From the NCBI GenBank assembly GCA_029945425.1, contig JAQSDV010000001.1, positions 124,001 through 188,000 of the forward strand: a stretch of 64,000 nt of DNA, read 5' to 3'. The position numbers and the translations under genes are program-made. Below, in pieces: positions 8,230 to 17,459 of the stretch. Position 1 is the stretch's first letter. Each line of letters starts with the position of its first letter. Below the pieces are notes generated by a model that made no database searches, was not told the origin of the DNA, and saw only the letters and a program-made list of their open reading frames with translations. The stretch is from a bacterium (GTDB lineage Bacteria; Pseudomonadota; Alphaproteobacteria; Micavibrionales; UBA2020).

Positions 8230-10329
8230 TTAGCCCTTTTTGCGGCTGCCGCTTTCACGCCACCACATGAACACGATACCAGCGAAAATAATCAATAAAC
8301 TCAACCCGTTAGGTAGCAACGACAGGCTTTCGATGTTGTCAATCGTAAAGGCCTTGTTGCGCTTCAAACCGATCCAGTCATCGCCGCCCATGATATGGGC
8401 GGTGGTGGCAACTTCGCGCAGGTCGAAATCCCGATTCTCCTGAAACCAGACGATGCCGCCCTGCGATTGTTCGATGGCGGGTTTCAGTTTTTCCTCGGTC
8501 GTGTGGACGTCGGCGAATTCCTCGTTGCGCGCGGTGCCGACGACGACGAAGGCTTTCTTCACGCCGTTGTCGAAGCTGTAGATGCCATTGCCGTCGGCCT
8601 TCACGGTCGCCTTGATCCAGCCCGGTTCCTTGTCGACCATGGGGACGAGCGACTGCTTGCCGGACGGCTCGGTCATCATGACCTTGAGTTCCGTGGTCGA
8701 GAGGTCGCGCTGGGATACGACGATGGTATTCCCGCGCGCTTCGGCCTTGATGTAGTCGTCCTCCAGCTCCGGTTCCTTCATCAGCCAATGCGCGACGTTG
8801 CGCAAGAGGTCGGTATAGGGGCCGGACTGGCCGCTGAGGCCCTTGCCCCACAGCCAGACGTTATCGGAGGCCAGCACCGCCACGCGGCCCTCGCCCACTT
8901 TATCCAGCACCAGCAGCGGCGCGCCGTCGATACCGGTCAGCAGCGGCGTGGAGCGTTGCAGGCTTGCCTGCGCCTGCGCATACCACTGCCCCCATTTGCG
9001 TTCCTTGAACTGGCGCATCAGGTCTGCGGTGACGGGGTGTTTCGCGCCGAGCGCGGTGAGCGCAGGGCGGAACGGCAGGCGCGCGATGTTTTCGGCGCCG
9101 GTGGACAGCAGCGGCAGCTGGCTGTCGAGCGCGGCGGACAGGCTGCCCGTGATGCCGGACTGTTTCGCCTCTGCCGTGCCGAGCGCCATCAGGAACGCGC
9201 CGCCGCCGCGGATGTAATTGGCGGTGTTGTCGAAATAGGACGGCTGCATGACCATGTTATAGGCCTGATAGCGGTCGAAAATGATCAGGTCGAAATCCTT
9301 GATCTTCTTTTCGAACAATTCATCGACCGGAAAGACGATCAGCGACAGTTCGTGCTGCGGCGTGATGTCCATCGATTCAGGCGAGCGCAGGATCGTGAAA
9401 TGCACAAGGTCGATCGCGGGGTCTGATTTCAGCAGGTTGCGCCATGCACGTTCGCCCATATGCGGCGAGCCTGATACCAGCAGCACGCGCAGGCGGTCGC
9501 GGATGCCGTTCACGATCACGGGGGCGTTGTTGTTGCCGGACGACAGCTCCCCCTCCTCCACCGGAATCACGAATTCGAAAATGTTCTGGCCGGGATGGCC
9601 GATGCCGAAGGTGAATTCGCGTTCTTCGCCGGGGATCAGCGACGATACCTGTTCGGTCTGCCCGTCCTGCTTCACGGTGACGGTCGAGGGGGCGGATGAA
9701 CCGCCGCGGCCGAATTCTTCCAGTTTTACGCGTACGGTGATGTTTTCGCTCAACACGCCGTATTTGGGCGCGGCGACGATGGTGACCTTGCGGTCGAACT
9801 CTTTCTTGTTGCCGGTCAGCACGGCATGGAACGGGCCGAGGCGTGACAGCGCGCCCAGGTCTTTCGGCACGTCATGCACTTCGCCGTCGGTGATAAAGAC
9901 GGTGCCCGCCACCTGCGCCATCGGGATGCTGGCCATGTTGTTGCGCAGCAGCGTGAACAGGTTGGTGCTCTCGCCGTTGCCGCCATCAGCGGATGATGAC
10001 CGGATGATGATCGGCTCGATATTCTTTTCGCGTTTCAGCGCGGCCTCGACATAGGCCAGCGCCTCGTTCGCCACCTTGTCGCGGCCGCCCAGTTTCTGGC
10101 TGGGGCTGTCATCCAGCACGATGATGAATTTATCCGGCAGGCCCTGGCGGATTTCATTCAGGATCACGGGGTTCAGCAGCACGCCGATCAGGACAAAGAA
10201 AAACGCCGCGCGCCAGAAGAAATCGCGCATCTTGCGGAACACGACGAGGCCGAGCGCAAACAACCCCATCAGCGCGAGATAGATGTAATAGCCCTGCGGC
10301 AGGTATGGCGCCCATTCAAAGGTTGTCAT
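8230..10329 (-). CDS. Membrane protein with VWA/glutamine-amidotransferase-like regions (BatA-type cluster)
   Basis: A 699-residue protein. Two transmembrane segments near the N-terminus (YYIYLALMGLFALGLVVF and FFWRAAFFFVLIGVLL) precede a von Willebrand A-like region (FIIVLDDSPSQ, TVFITDGEVH). A large periplasmic-type part follows, with a GATase1-like segment (RVLLVSGSPH, FDLIIFDRYQ, YIRGGGAFLM), and a C-terminal transmembrane helix ends in a basic tail. It overlaps the end of the BatA-DUF4159 gene by 4 bp. In related clusters such proteins accompany DUF58 and MoxR ATPases, and are thought to work in envelope stress or protein assembly. The precise role is unknown. Confidence 0.75.
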   Translation of the reverse strand: MTTFEWAPYLPQGYYIYLALMGLFALGLVVFRKMRDFFWRAAFFFVLIGVLLNPVILNEIRQGLPDKFIIVLDDSPSQKLGGRDKVANEALAYVEAALKREKNIEPIIIRSSSADGGNGESTNLFTLLRNNMASIPMAQVAGTVFITDGEVHDVPKDLGALSRLGPFHAVLTGNKKEFDRKVTIVAAPKYGVLSENITVRVKLEEFGRGGSSAPSTVTVKQDGQTEQVSSLIPGEEREFTFGIGHPGQNIFEFVIPVEEGELSSGNNNAPVIVNGIRDRLRVLLVSGSPHMGERAWRNLLKSDPAIDLVHFTILRSPESMDITPQHELSLIVFPVDELFEKKIKDFDLIIFDRYQAYNMVMQPSYFDNTANYIRGGGAFLMALGTAEAKQSGITGSLSAALDSQLPLLSTGAENIARLPFRPALTALGAKHPVTADLMRQFKERKWGQWYAQAQASLQRSTPLLTGIDGAPLLVLDKVGEGRVAVLASDNVWLWGKGLSGQSGPYTDLLRNVAHWLMKEPELEDDYIKAEARGNTIVVSQRDLSTTELKVMMTEPSGKQSLVPMVDKEPGWIKATVKADGNGIYSFDNGVKKAFVVVGTARNEEFADVHTTEEKLKPAIEQSQGGIVWFQENRDFDLREVATTAHIMGGDDWIGLKRNKAFTIDNIESLSLLPNGLSLLIIFAGIVFMWWRESGSRKKG

Positions 10330-13076
10330 TGGCGCTTCAACCTTTCAAGGATATAGGGCACATGCACCTGATCGGATTTGTAATTGCCGGTCAGCGACAT
10401 CATCATGACGTTGACGCCGAAACGATAGGCCATTTCGCGCTGCATTTCGCCGCCGGGGGTCACGGGGAACCGCGTGCGGTCGTCATAGGATTGCGACCAT
10501 GCCGCCGCCCAGTCGTTGCCGCCGATCAGCGCCGATGTAACGCCGTCGTTATCGGCGCTGGGTTCTTTTTCCGTCCACAGCGTGCCGCCCGCATAGGCGC
10601 CCGGGAATTCATCGAGCAGGTAGAATGTTTTGGTCAGGATATTGCCGCGCTCGACGGCTTTGAGTTCCGGCAGGCGGATGCCGCCCGTGACGTCGCGCAG
10701 TTGTTTTGTGCCGATGGTGGCGTTGGTGATGTTGCCCGACGGGTCGGCGAATTGCTGGTCGCGCGTGTCGAACAGGATCAGCCCGCCCTGCGCCATGTAA
10801 TTCTGCACGTTGCGGGACGCAAGGCTGGAGAGCGGCGCCTGCGCCGGCGTCATCGGCCAGTAGAGCATGGGGTAGTAATACAGCATGTCGCCCGCAGGGT
10901 TCACGCCGCGCACGCCCTTGACCTTGATCGTCGTGCGCGAATTGATCGTGTTCATCAATCCGGTCAACCCGTTAAAGCTGACCATATCGACCGAGGCATC
11001 GCCCGTTTCGACATAGGCGAGGTAGATGTTGGAGGCGAGATCGATCGAGGTGAGTTCATCCTGCGCCTGTGCGGGGCTCGCGGTCACCAGCATCATAAAC
11101 AGTGCAACCGCGCCCAGTTTGGCCGCGCGCACGGGGCGCGCAAACGCGCCGCGCATCCAGAGGGTCAGGGCGGTATCGATCAGCAGCAGCCACAGCGCCC
11201 ATTTCAGGAAATCGGGCTTCAACCCGCGCTCGCCGGAGAGTTTATATTCCTGCATATCCGTGCCGGTCGGAATATCGCCCAGCGGCACCATTTCGGGTAG
11301 CGCGTCGCCAAGGTTGAAAACCTGGAATTGCTGTTCCGTGCCGTAAAGACCCGGCGGCGTGAAGGCCGAGGGCTCGAAGGCTTTTTTCGGGTCGAGGGAC
11401 GAGATAATCGTTTTCGCGCCCGGTGTCTGCACGCGGCCGAAACCGTCCAGCACCATAAACGGCGTCAGCAGCGCCTGTGCCTTGTAATCGCTGATGCCTG
11501 TCGAGAGCGAGATCATGCGCTGCAGCGCAGAGACGTAAAGGCCGGAATAGCAGAAATTCGACCAGTCGGTGCCGGCGGTGGTGTGGACAAGGACGATCAC
11601 GCCCTTGCCGACGGGGCCGCCGGTGAGCAGCGGCGTGCCGTCTTCCAGTTGCAGCCATGTATGCTCGAAAGTTTCGGGCGTGGGGTCGGCCAGCACCTGA
11701 CGCGTCACGAAAACGTCTTCGGGAATTTCAAGGCCGGTCAGCGGGCTGGCATCGGGGATGTTGGTGGCAAGGCGCACGGGCTTTTCCCATGTCATCGCGC
11801 CTTCCAGCGCGCGCAGGCCGAAACGCAGGCGCACGGGCAGCAGGGGATCGTCGGGGTTCGCGGCAAGGTTGGGGCCTGCGAAGCGGATCAGGAAACCACC
11901 CTGCTCCACCCATTTCAGCAGGTCGACGCGCTCGATCGATGTCAGCGCTGCGGTATCGGGCCAGATGATGGCGGAGAGGGATTTGGGCAGCAGCTTGTCA
12001 ACGTCATCCACTTCGGTCGCGCCCGTCGCAAGGGCGCGTTTGAGGTAATAGACTTCGTTCAGGAAACTGTCGCGGTCGCGATGCGCGACATCGGCGACGA
12101 TGCCGACGGGGCGTTGCTGCCACTGGGAGTCGGTCAGGTAGGTGGCGGAGGCCATCGGCGTGCGCTGCAACCCGATGCGCGATACCTTGCTGCGCATTTC
12201 ATTCAACACATCCCATTTGACTTCTGTGACGCGCTTGCCGGGCGGGAAATCGACCTTGATGTTATCGAGCACGCTGCCGTCATGCGCATAGGCGGCGAGC
12301 AGCTGCGTATCGTTGCCCATCGTCGGGTTCAGGCGTTCGATGCTCAAGGAAAGCTGGCCCGGCTTGACGGCGGTCTTGCGCAGGATATAGGGGCTGTTGA
12401 CGGTGTCGTCCTTCACCAGCGTCAGGCGGCCGCCCTTGCGCAGCGCGTCCATCAGCGCGCGGCCGTTCATGGTCTGGGTGGTCGTGCCGTCGCTCAGGAA
12501 AATGGTATGCGAAATTTTGTGCTTGGTAATGACTTCGTCGGCGATTGCCGCCGCGCCTTTGTGGTCGGCGGGCCACGGCATGGGCTTCAGGTGTTCAGCC
12601 CAGCCTTGCGCCTCGCCCTCTTCCATCGGGCCGATGCTGTGCAGTTTGCCGTCGCCTTCGTCGGTCGCGGTCGGCAGGAAGATAACGGGACGCTCGGAGC
12701 GGCGGATCTGCGACAGGAATTCGCGCAGCTTTTCCTGACGCGCGCTCCAGTTGGCGGCAGATGCCCAACCGTTATCGACCACAACCAGCACATTGCCGCC
12801 GGAGCCGGGCAGGCCAGCAGAGAGTTTCATGATGGGTTCGGCGAGCGCGAAGATGAAGCAGGCGACGATCAATGATCTCAGCACCAGCAGCCACCACGGC
12901 GTATGCGCGGGCGTGCGGACTTCGGTGCGCAAATCCTGCAACAGGAAGAATGCGGGAAATTTCACGACCTTGGGGCGCGGCGGCATGACGCGCAAAATCC
13001 ACCACAGCACCGGAATGCCCGCGAGTGCCGCGAGCAGATAGGGTGCAAGGAATGTCAGGCCGCCGAGGGAGAACAT
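10326..13076 (-). CDS. BatA N-terminal / DUF4159 membrane protein
   Basis: A 916-residue protein. The N-terminus is a BatA-type double membrane anchor (FLAPYLLAALAGIPVLWWIL, then WWLLVLRSLIVACFIFALAEP), followed by a VWA-like region (VLVVVDNGWAS, HTIFLSDGTTTQ) that lacks the clean DxSxS metal site. Near residues 640-690 there is a second membrane region ending in a signal-like ALFMMLVTASPAQAQ. After it comes a C-terminal DUF4159 domain (LYYYPMLYWPMT, GGLILFDTRDQQF, MMSLTGNYKSDQ). It abuts the DUF58 gene stop and overlaps the next gene by 4 bp, so the three are one translational unit. Confidence 0.82.
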   Translation of the reverse strand: MFSLGGLTFLAPYLLAALAGIPVLWWILRVMPPRPKVVKFPAFFLLQDLRTEVRTPAHTPWWLLVLRSLIVACFIFALAEPIMKLSAGLPGSGGNVLVVVDNGWASAANWSARQEKLREFLSQIRRSERPVIFLPTATDEGDGKLHSIGPMEEGEAQGWAEHLKPMPWPADHKGAAAIADEVITKHKISHTIFLSDGTTTQTMNGRALMDALRKGGRLTLVKDDTVNSPYILRKTAVKPGQLSLSIERLNPTMGNDTQLLAAYAHDGSVLDNIKVDFPPGKRVTEVKWDVLNEMRSKVSRIGLQRTPMASATYLTDSQWQQRPVGIVADVAHRDRDSFLNEVYYLKRALATGATEVDDVDKLLPKSLSAIIWPDTAALTSIERVDLLKWVEQGGFLIRFAGPNLAANPDDPLLPVRLRFGLRALEGAMTWEKPVRLATNIPDASPLTGLEIPEDVFVTRQVLADPTPETFEHTWLQLEDGTPLLTGGPVGKGVIVLVHTTAGTDWSNFCYSGLYVSALQRMISLSTGISDYKAQALLTPFMVLDGFGRVQTPGAKTIISSLDPKKAFEPSAFTPPGLYGTEQQFQVFNLGDALPEMVPLGDIPTGTDMQEYKLSGERGLKPDFLKWALWLLLIDTALTLWMRGAFARPVRAAKLGAVALFMMLVTASPAQAQDELTSIDLASNIYLAYVETGDASVDMVSFNGLTGLMNTINSRTTIKVKGVRGVNPAGDMLYYYPMLYWPMTPAQAPLSSLASRNVQNYMAQGGLILFDTRDQQFADPSGNITNATIGTKQLRDVTGGIRLPELKAVERGNILTKTFYLLDEFPGAYAGGTLWTEKEPSADNDGVTSALIGGNDWAAAWSQSYDDRTRFPVTPGGEMQREMAYRFGVNVMMMSLTGNYKSDQVHVPYILERLKRQ

Positions 13077-13958
13077 TTACGTCTTCCCCTTTTTGGCCGA
13101 CAGGTCGTCGTACAGGCGCGTCATCACGGTTTCGGGTTTTTCGGCGGTGCTGGTATGCAGGAATTTCCAGCCGAGCGCGCGCGCGGAGAGTTTCAGCTTT
13201 TCCTGATGGTCGAGGAAGCGTTTGGCGTATTCATCGGCAATCGCCTCGACCTGCGGCACATCGATCGCGGGGCCGCCGGAAGCCTCGATATCGTAAAATT
13301 TCATGCGGCCCTTGAACGGCAGCGTTTTTTCGGACGGGTCGTAAACCTGAATGAGGCTACCGCTGACGCCGCGCAAGGCGAGTTTCTGGCAGAAGGCCAT
13401 CAATTGCGGGATGGGGTAATAGAAATCGCTGATGATGACGACTTCAGACCGTGACGCAATCGGGCGGCCGGTTTCGGCCAGCTGTGTCTGCGTGGGCAGA
13501 TATTCAAACAAGCGCTGCACCGCGTTGTAATGCGTCTGCGGCCCCAGCGTGGTGCCGAGCAGGCTGACCTGTTCGCCGCCGTTCAGCGTAACGAGCGCAA
13601 GGCCGAGCAGCAGGATTTCGGCGAATTCTTTCTTCGTCGGCAGGTTTTTATAGCCGCGGTAATTCATGGATTCCGACGCGTCGCGGTAGAGCCACATCGT
13701 CTGTGACGCTTCCCATTCCATCTGGCGCACATAGGCGTCGCCGCGCTTGGCGGATTGACGCCAGTCGATATCGCGGCGCTGGTCGCCCGGCTGGTACTTG
13801 CGGAACTGCCAGAAGCTTTCGCCCTGCCCTACACGCCGTCTGCCATGCACACCCTTCATAAAGGTATGCGCCACCTTCTCCGCCTCCAGCAGCAGCCCCG
13901 GCAGTTTCCCTGCAAGGCGTTCCGCTTCGGCGAGGATATGGTGGTCTTTCCTGCTCAT
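13077..13958 (-). CDS. DUF58 domain protein
   Basis: A 293-residue protein with the DUF58 signature: the R-x-G-x-G-x-x-F-x-x-R-x-Y-x-x-G-D region (RRRVGQGESFWQFRKYQPGD) and RDIDWRQSAKRGDAYVRQME. A VWA-like core follows (LYRDASESMNYRG, SEVVIISDFYYP). DUF58 proteins usually work with a MoxR-type AAA ATPase and with membrane VWA proteins of the BatA type, which here are the next two genes. No MoxR gene is adjacent. Its start overlaps the stop of the upstream methyltransferase gene by 4 bp, an unusual operon partner. Confidence 0.88.
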   Translation of the reverse strand: MSRKDHHILAEAERLAGKLPGLLLEAEKVAHTFMKGVHGRRRVGQGESFWQFRKYQPGDQRRDIDWRQSAKRGDAYVRQMEWEASQTMWLYRDASESMNYRGYKNLPTKKEFAEILLLGLALVTLNGGEQVSLLGTTLGPQTHYNAVQRLFEYLPTQTQLAETGRPIASRSEVVIISDFYYPIPQLMAFCQKLALRGVSGSLIQVYDPSEKTLPFKGRMKFYDIEASGGPAIDVPQVEAIADEYAKRFLDHQEKLKLSARALGWKFLHTSTAEKPETVMTRLYDDLSAKKGKT

Positions 13959-15289
13959 GCCGCAGTGTCTTTCGGCGCGGGGTCTTTCTTCGGCTCGTCT
14001 TTTTTCGCGTCGCGCACCAATACGGCGGCGAAGAAGCCGTCTGTATCGTGCTGCGCGGGCGTGAGTTTCAGGTAATCGGTCACGCCCTTGATGTCGACGA
14101 TGTCTTTTGCGGGTTTCAATTTGAAATCGGGATGCGCGGCAAGGAACGCTTCGATCTGATGTTCATTTTCTTCGGGCAGCAGCGAACAGGTCGCGTAAAC
14201 AAAACGCCCGCCCGGCTTCACCATGCGGAACGCGGAGTCGATGATGTTTTTCTGCAGCGGCACCAGCGTCGAAATGCCGGGGCCCAGCATGCGCCAGCGT
14301 TTATCGGGATCGCGACGCCATGTGCCGACGCCCGTGCAGGGCGCATCGACCAGCACCAAATCAAAATGGCCTTCGTGACGCTTCACATACTTGTCGCGCT
14401 CCGACGTCAATTCGCGGGTTTCGATGTTGTGCAGCCCTGCGCGGCGGAAACGTTCCTTGGCGCGGTTCAAACGTCCGCCCAGCACGTCCATCGCCACGAT
14501 GCGGCCCTTGTTCGCCATCGATGCGCCGAGCGCCAGCGTCTTGCCGCCTGCGCCCGCGCAGAAATCGACAACCTGCTCGCCCGGTTTCGCCTGCGCAATC
14601 GCGGCCACCATCTGCGAGCCTTCGTCCTGAATTTCGATCAGCCCGTTTTTATACAGTTCATGCTGCGAAATCGGCGGGCGGTTCAATACGCGGATCGACA
14701 GCGGGGAAATTTTTCCCGCATAAGCCTCCAGCCCGTCGCGTTTCAGCTCCGCCAGAATTTCATCGCGCGACGCCTTGATCGCGTTCACGCGCAGATCGAG
14801 CGGCGCGGGCGTCATCATCGCCTTCAACTCGGATTCCATGCGGTCGCCCAGCGCGCTTTGCAGCAGCGGGTATGCCCATTCGGGGCATTCCAGCCGTTCA
14901 CGATCCGGCATTTCCGGCACTTCCAGCGATTTGCCCATCAGGTCGCGCACAAGGTCACGTTCCGGCTTGGTCATTTCCAGCGGCGCGTATTGCCCGCCGG
15001 AGAACATTTCGTTCGCGGCCTTGGCGTCCAGTTCATGGCCCAAAATCAGGTCGGCGATGGTAAGCGTGCGCGCATCGACCTGCGCGCCGAATTTCTTGAT
15101 CCACCACGACAGGCGGTGATATTCGCGCATCACGCGGAAGAAGCGCAGGTTGATCGCGCCCCTGTCTTTCGACCCGATGAAGCGGCGGTTGCGGAAATAG
15201 GCTGATGCGACGGTGTCGGCGGGTTTCGGTTCCGCCAATACTTCGTTCAGGACTTCGATAACAGCCTGTACGCGTGCGGCTGGTGTCAT
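13955..15289 (-). CDS. RsmB/NOP family RNA m5C methyltransferase, no NusB domain
   Basis: A 444-residue SAM-dependent cytosine-5 RNA methyltransferase. The SAM site is VVDFCAGAGGKTLALGA. The two family cysteines are seen in DAPCTGVGTWRRDP (catalytic base region) and YATCSLLPEENE. The N-terminal 120 residues are helical but are not the clear NusB-like domain of RsmB. A second family member with that domain is encoded at 24197-25519. This copy is therefore likely the alphaproteobacterial paralogue found next to guaB, and its rRNA target is uncertain. The tail is charged and low in complexity (KKDEPKKDPAPKD). It lies 23 bp after the guaB-like gene. Confidence 0.87.
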   Translation of the reverse strand: MTPAARVQAVIEVLNEVLAEPKPADTVASAYFRNRRFIGSKDRGAINLRFFRVMREYHRLSWWIKKFGAQVDARTLTIADLILGHELDAKAANEMFSGGQYAPLEMTKPERDLVRDLMGKSLEVPEMPDRERLECPEWAYPLLQSALGDRMESELKAMMTPAPLDLRVNAIKASRDEILAELKRDGLEAYAGKISPLSIRVLNRPPISQHELYKNGLIEIQDEGSQMVAAIAQAKPGEQVVDFCAGAGGKTLALGASMANKGRIVAMDVLGGRLNRAKERFRRAGLHNIETRELTSERDKYVKRHEGHFDLVLVDAPCTGVGTWRRDPDKRWRMLGPGISTLVPLQKNIIDSAFRMVKPGGRFVYATCSLLPEENEHQIEAFLAAHPDFKLKPAKDIVDIKGVTDYLKLTPAQHDTDGFFAAVLVRDAKKDEPKKDPAPKDTAA

Positions 15290-15312
15290 GGTGATGGTCG
15301 CCTTTTATAAAA

Positions 15313-16695
15313 TTATTTCGCCCGCACGAATTCGGCAAGTTCGCGTAAAGACCGCAAATCTTTCGCGCCCGTATAGGCCATGGCGGTGCGCAAGCCGGTC
15401 ACCAGCTGGTTGACCATATGCGTGACGGAACCGCGATAGGGCACGGAGGTATCAACCGGATCCTTGTCGATGCGATAGGGATCGACGATCTGCGTGGTAT
15501 GCGACGGGCGGTGCTGCGCCTTTGCCTGCGGGTTGACGACCTTGTAGGCATGGCCCGCCTGAAACACCACTTCGCCGGGCGCTTCGTCGGTGCCCGCGAA
15601 CAGGTGGCTCATGACCGCGCTTTCGGCGCCCGCCGCCAACGCCTTCGCCAATGCGCCCGCATCCATGATGCCGCCATCGACGAGGACGGGAATATCCTGC
15701 ATTTCGCATTGTTCGACAACCGCGAGAACCGCGGAGAATTGCGGAACGCCGATGCCGAGCGTGCCGCGGATGATCGCACCGGTGGATGAACCCATGCCGA
15801 CCTTGATCGCATCCGCGCCCGCATCGATCAGGCTGCGTGCGGCGTTCGCGGTCGCCACGTTGCCGGCCACGATCTGCACTTCGCTCGACCTTTGCTGACG
15901 GATGCGGCTGACGGTCTGCGCGACGTCCTTGGTATGCGCATGCGCGACGTCGATGAACACGACGTCCAGCCCCGCATCGGTCATGGCGGCGGCGCGGTCG
16001 ATAGCGTCCTTGCCGATCGATACGGCGGCACCGACACGCAACCGGCCCAACTGGTCGCGCGCGGCCAGCGGATAGCGGGAGAGTTTTTCGATGTCCTTGA
16101 CGGTGATCAAACCGACGCAGCGGCCCTGATCATCGACGACGACGAGTTTTTCGATGCGTTTTTCGTGCAGCAGCTGCTTGATATAGGCCTTGTCGGGCTT
16201 GCCCTTGACGGTCACGACGTCTTTGGTCATCAGTTCCGACACAGGCTTGGCGTAATCCTCGAAAAACCGCAGGTCGCGGCCGGTGATGATGCCGGCGACT
16301 TTCTGCGTCGCCTGTTCGATCACGGGCAGGCCGGAAATTTTGTAGGTGGTCATGAGGTCAAGCGCCTCGGCCACGCTTGATTCAGGCGAAATGGTGATGG
16401 GGTTCTGGACGATATCGCCCTCGGCGCGCTTCACGCGGCGCACCTCCTCCACCTGTTTGCCGAGCGGCATGTTGTCATGGATCACGCCGATGCCGCCCAG
16501 TTGCGCGATCATGATGGCCATCGCGCCTTCGGTCACGTTGTCGGATCCGGCGGCGACGAGCGGGATGTTAAGCTCGATTGTTTTCGTCAGGCGCGTTTTA
16601 AGGGAGACGTCAGCCGGCTTCACATTCGTTTCGCCCGGCAGCAGCAGCACGTCGTCGAAATTCAGCTGCTCTTTGACTGTCGTGTTTCTTTTCAT
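15313..16695 (-). CDS. IMP dehydrogenase-like protein lacking the catalytic Cys
   Basis: A 460-residue protein that aligns along its length with GuaB. The N-terminal half-barrel (LNFDDVLLLPGE, GSDNVTEGAMAI) is followed by two CBS domains at about 95-205 (ISGLPVIEQ, KPVSELMTKDVVTV, EKLVVVDDQGR). The second half-barrel has AGNVATANAA and VLVDGGIMDAGALAKALAAG. The catalytic loop that normally reads GPGSICTTR reads GSSTGAIIR, so Ala replaces Cys. The YRGMGS element and the mobile-flap RYF are also absent, and DGGIR is DGGIM. IMP to XMP conversion by the known mechanism seems impossible. The gene sits in the rlmE > guaB > m5C-methyltransferase order typical of guaB. It may be a regulatory or repurposed paralogue. 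Confidence 0.85.
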   Translation of the reverse strand: MKRNTTVKEQLNFDDVLLLPGETNVKPADVSLKTRLTKTIELNIPLVAAGSDNVTEGAMAIMIAQLGGIGVIHDNMPLGKQVEEVRRVKRAEGDIVQNPITISPESSVAEALDLMTTYKISGLPVIEQATQKVAGIITGRDLRFFEDYAKPVSELMTKDVVTVKGKPDKAYIKQLLHEKRIEKLVVVDDQGRCVGLITVKDIEKLSRYPLAARDQLGRLRVGAAVSIGKDAIDRAAAMTDAGLDVVFIDVAHAHTKDVAQTVSRIRQQRSSEVQIVAGNVATANAARSLIDAGADAIKVGMGSSTGAIIRGTLGIGVPQFSAVLAVVEQCEMQDIPVLVDGGIMDAGALAKALAAGAESAVMSHLFAGTDEAPGEVVFQAGHAYKVVNPQAKAQHRPSHTTQIVDPYRIDKDPVDTSVPYRGSVTHMVNQLVTGLRTAMAYTGAKDLRSLRELAEFVRAK

Positions 16696-16745
16696 ATTGA
16701 ACCCCTTGAACCCGCGAATGCGGAACGCCGTTTTGAGGTTCGATT

Positions 16746-17447
16746 TTAGCCCCTAAAGCCCATAGCCACAACATACATTTCGGCTGAATCCGAACGGCTG
16801 GCATGGGGTTTCACATGCTTGACCTTGGTGAAATCTTTTTTGAGCTGTTTAAGTAAAGTCTCGGACGATCCGCCCTGAAAAACCTTGCACAGGAAGATGC
16901 CGCCGGGGACGAGAATTTCCTGCGCGAATTCATACGCGGCCTCGGCCAGCATCATGATGCGGATATGGTCGGTTTCGCGGTGGCCCATGGTGGGCGGCGC
17001 CATGTCGGACATCACCACATCGGCCTTGCCGCCGACGGCGGTTGTCAGGCGCTCGGGGGCGTCGTTATCCATAAAGTCCATCTTGAAGAAGATCGCCTCC
17101 GCAACGGGCTTCATGTCGAGGTAGTCGATGGCGACAACCTTGCCGCCTGTGGTCTTGGGCTTCACGATTTCACAGGCGACTTGCGTCCACCCGCCGGGCG
17201 CCGCGCCCAGATCGATCACGCGCATCCCCGCCTTGAACAAATTCAGGTCGTCATGCATCTGCTGGATTTTATACGCGGCACGGCTGTGGAAACCGTCCGA
17301 CTTCGCCTGCGCCACATACGGGTCGTTCAACTGCCGCTCCAGCCAGCGCGAGGACGAAATGCTGCGCTTCGCCCGCGTCTTCACACGGATCTTCTTCTGC
17401 GCGCCGCGCGGGTTGCGGGGTTTGGAGGGGGGCTTTTTGTCGGTCAT
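16746..17447 (-). CDS. rlmE: 23S rRNA (uridine-2'-O)-methyltransferase RlmE
   Basis: A 233-residue FtsJ/RrmJ-type methyltransferase for the 2'-O of U2552 in the ribosomal A-loop. The K-D-K-E tetrad is visible: Lys in SRAAYKIQQM, Asp in VMSDMAPPTMG, Lys in FLCKVFQGG, and Glu in SAEMYVVAMGF. The SAM site is VIDLGAAPGGWTQVA. The first 30 residues are basic and probably disordered, a common extension in alphaproteobacteria. It lies 50 bp before the guaB-like gene on the same strand. Confidence 0.94.
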   Translation of the reverse strand: MTDKKPPSKPRNPRGAQKKIRVKTRAKRSISSSRWLERQLNDPYVAQAKSDGFHSRAAYKIQQMHDDLNLFKAGMRVIDLGAAPGGWTQVACEIVKPKTTGGKVVAIDYLDMKPVAEAIFFKMDFMDNDAPERLTTAVGGKADVVMSDMAPPTMGHRETDHIRIMMLAEAAYEFAQEILVPGGIFLCKVFQGGSSETLLKQLKKDFTKVKHVKPHASRSDSAEMYVVAMGFRG

Positions 17448-17459
17448 TTTCTGGCTCGC

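Noticed and set aside
11328..12875. 515-codon plus-strand open frame opposite the BatA-DUF4159 gene
   Set aside because: Antisense shadow: low-complexity Arg/Gln/Asp content and no start signals. The minus-strand frame has membrane anchors and DUF4159.
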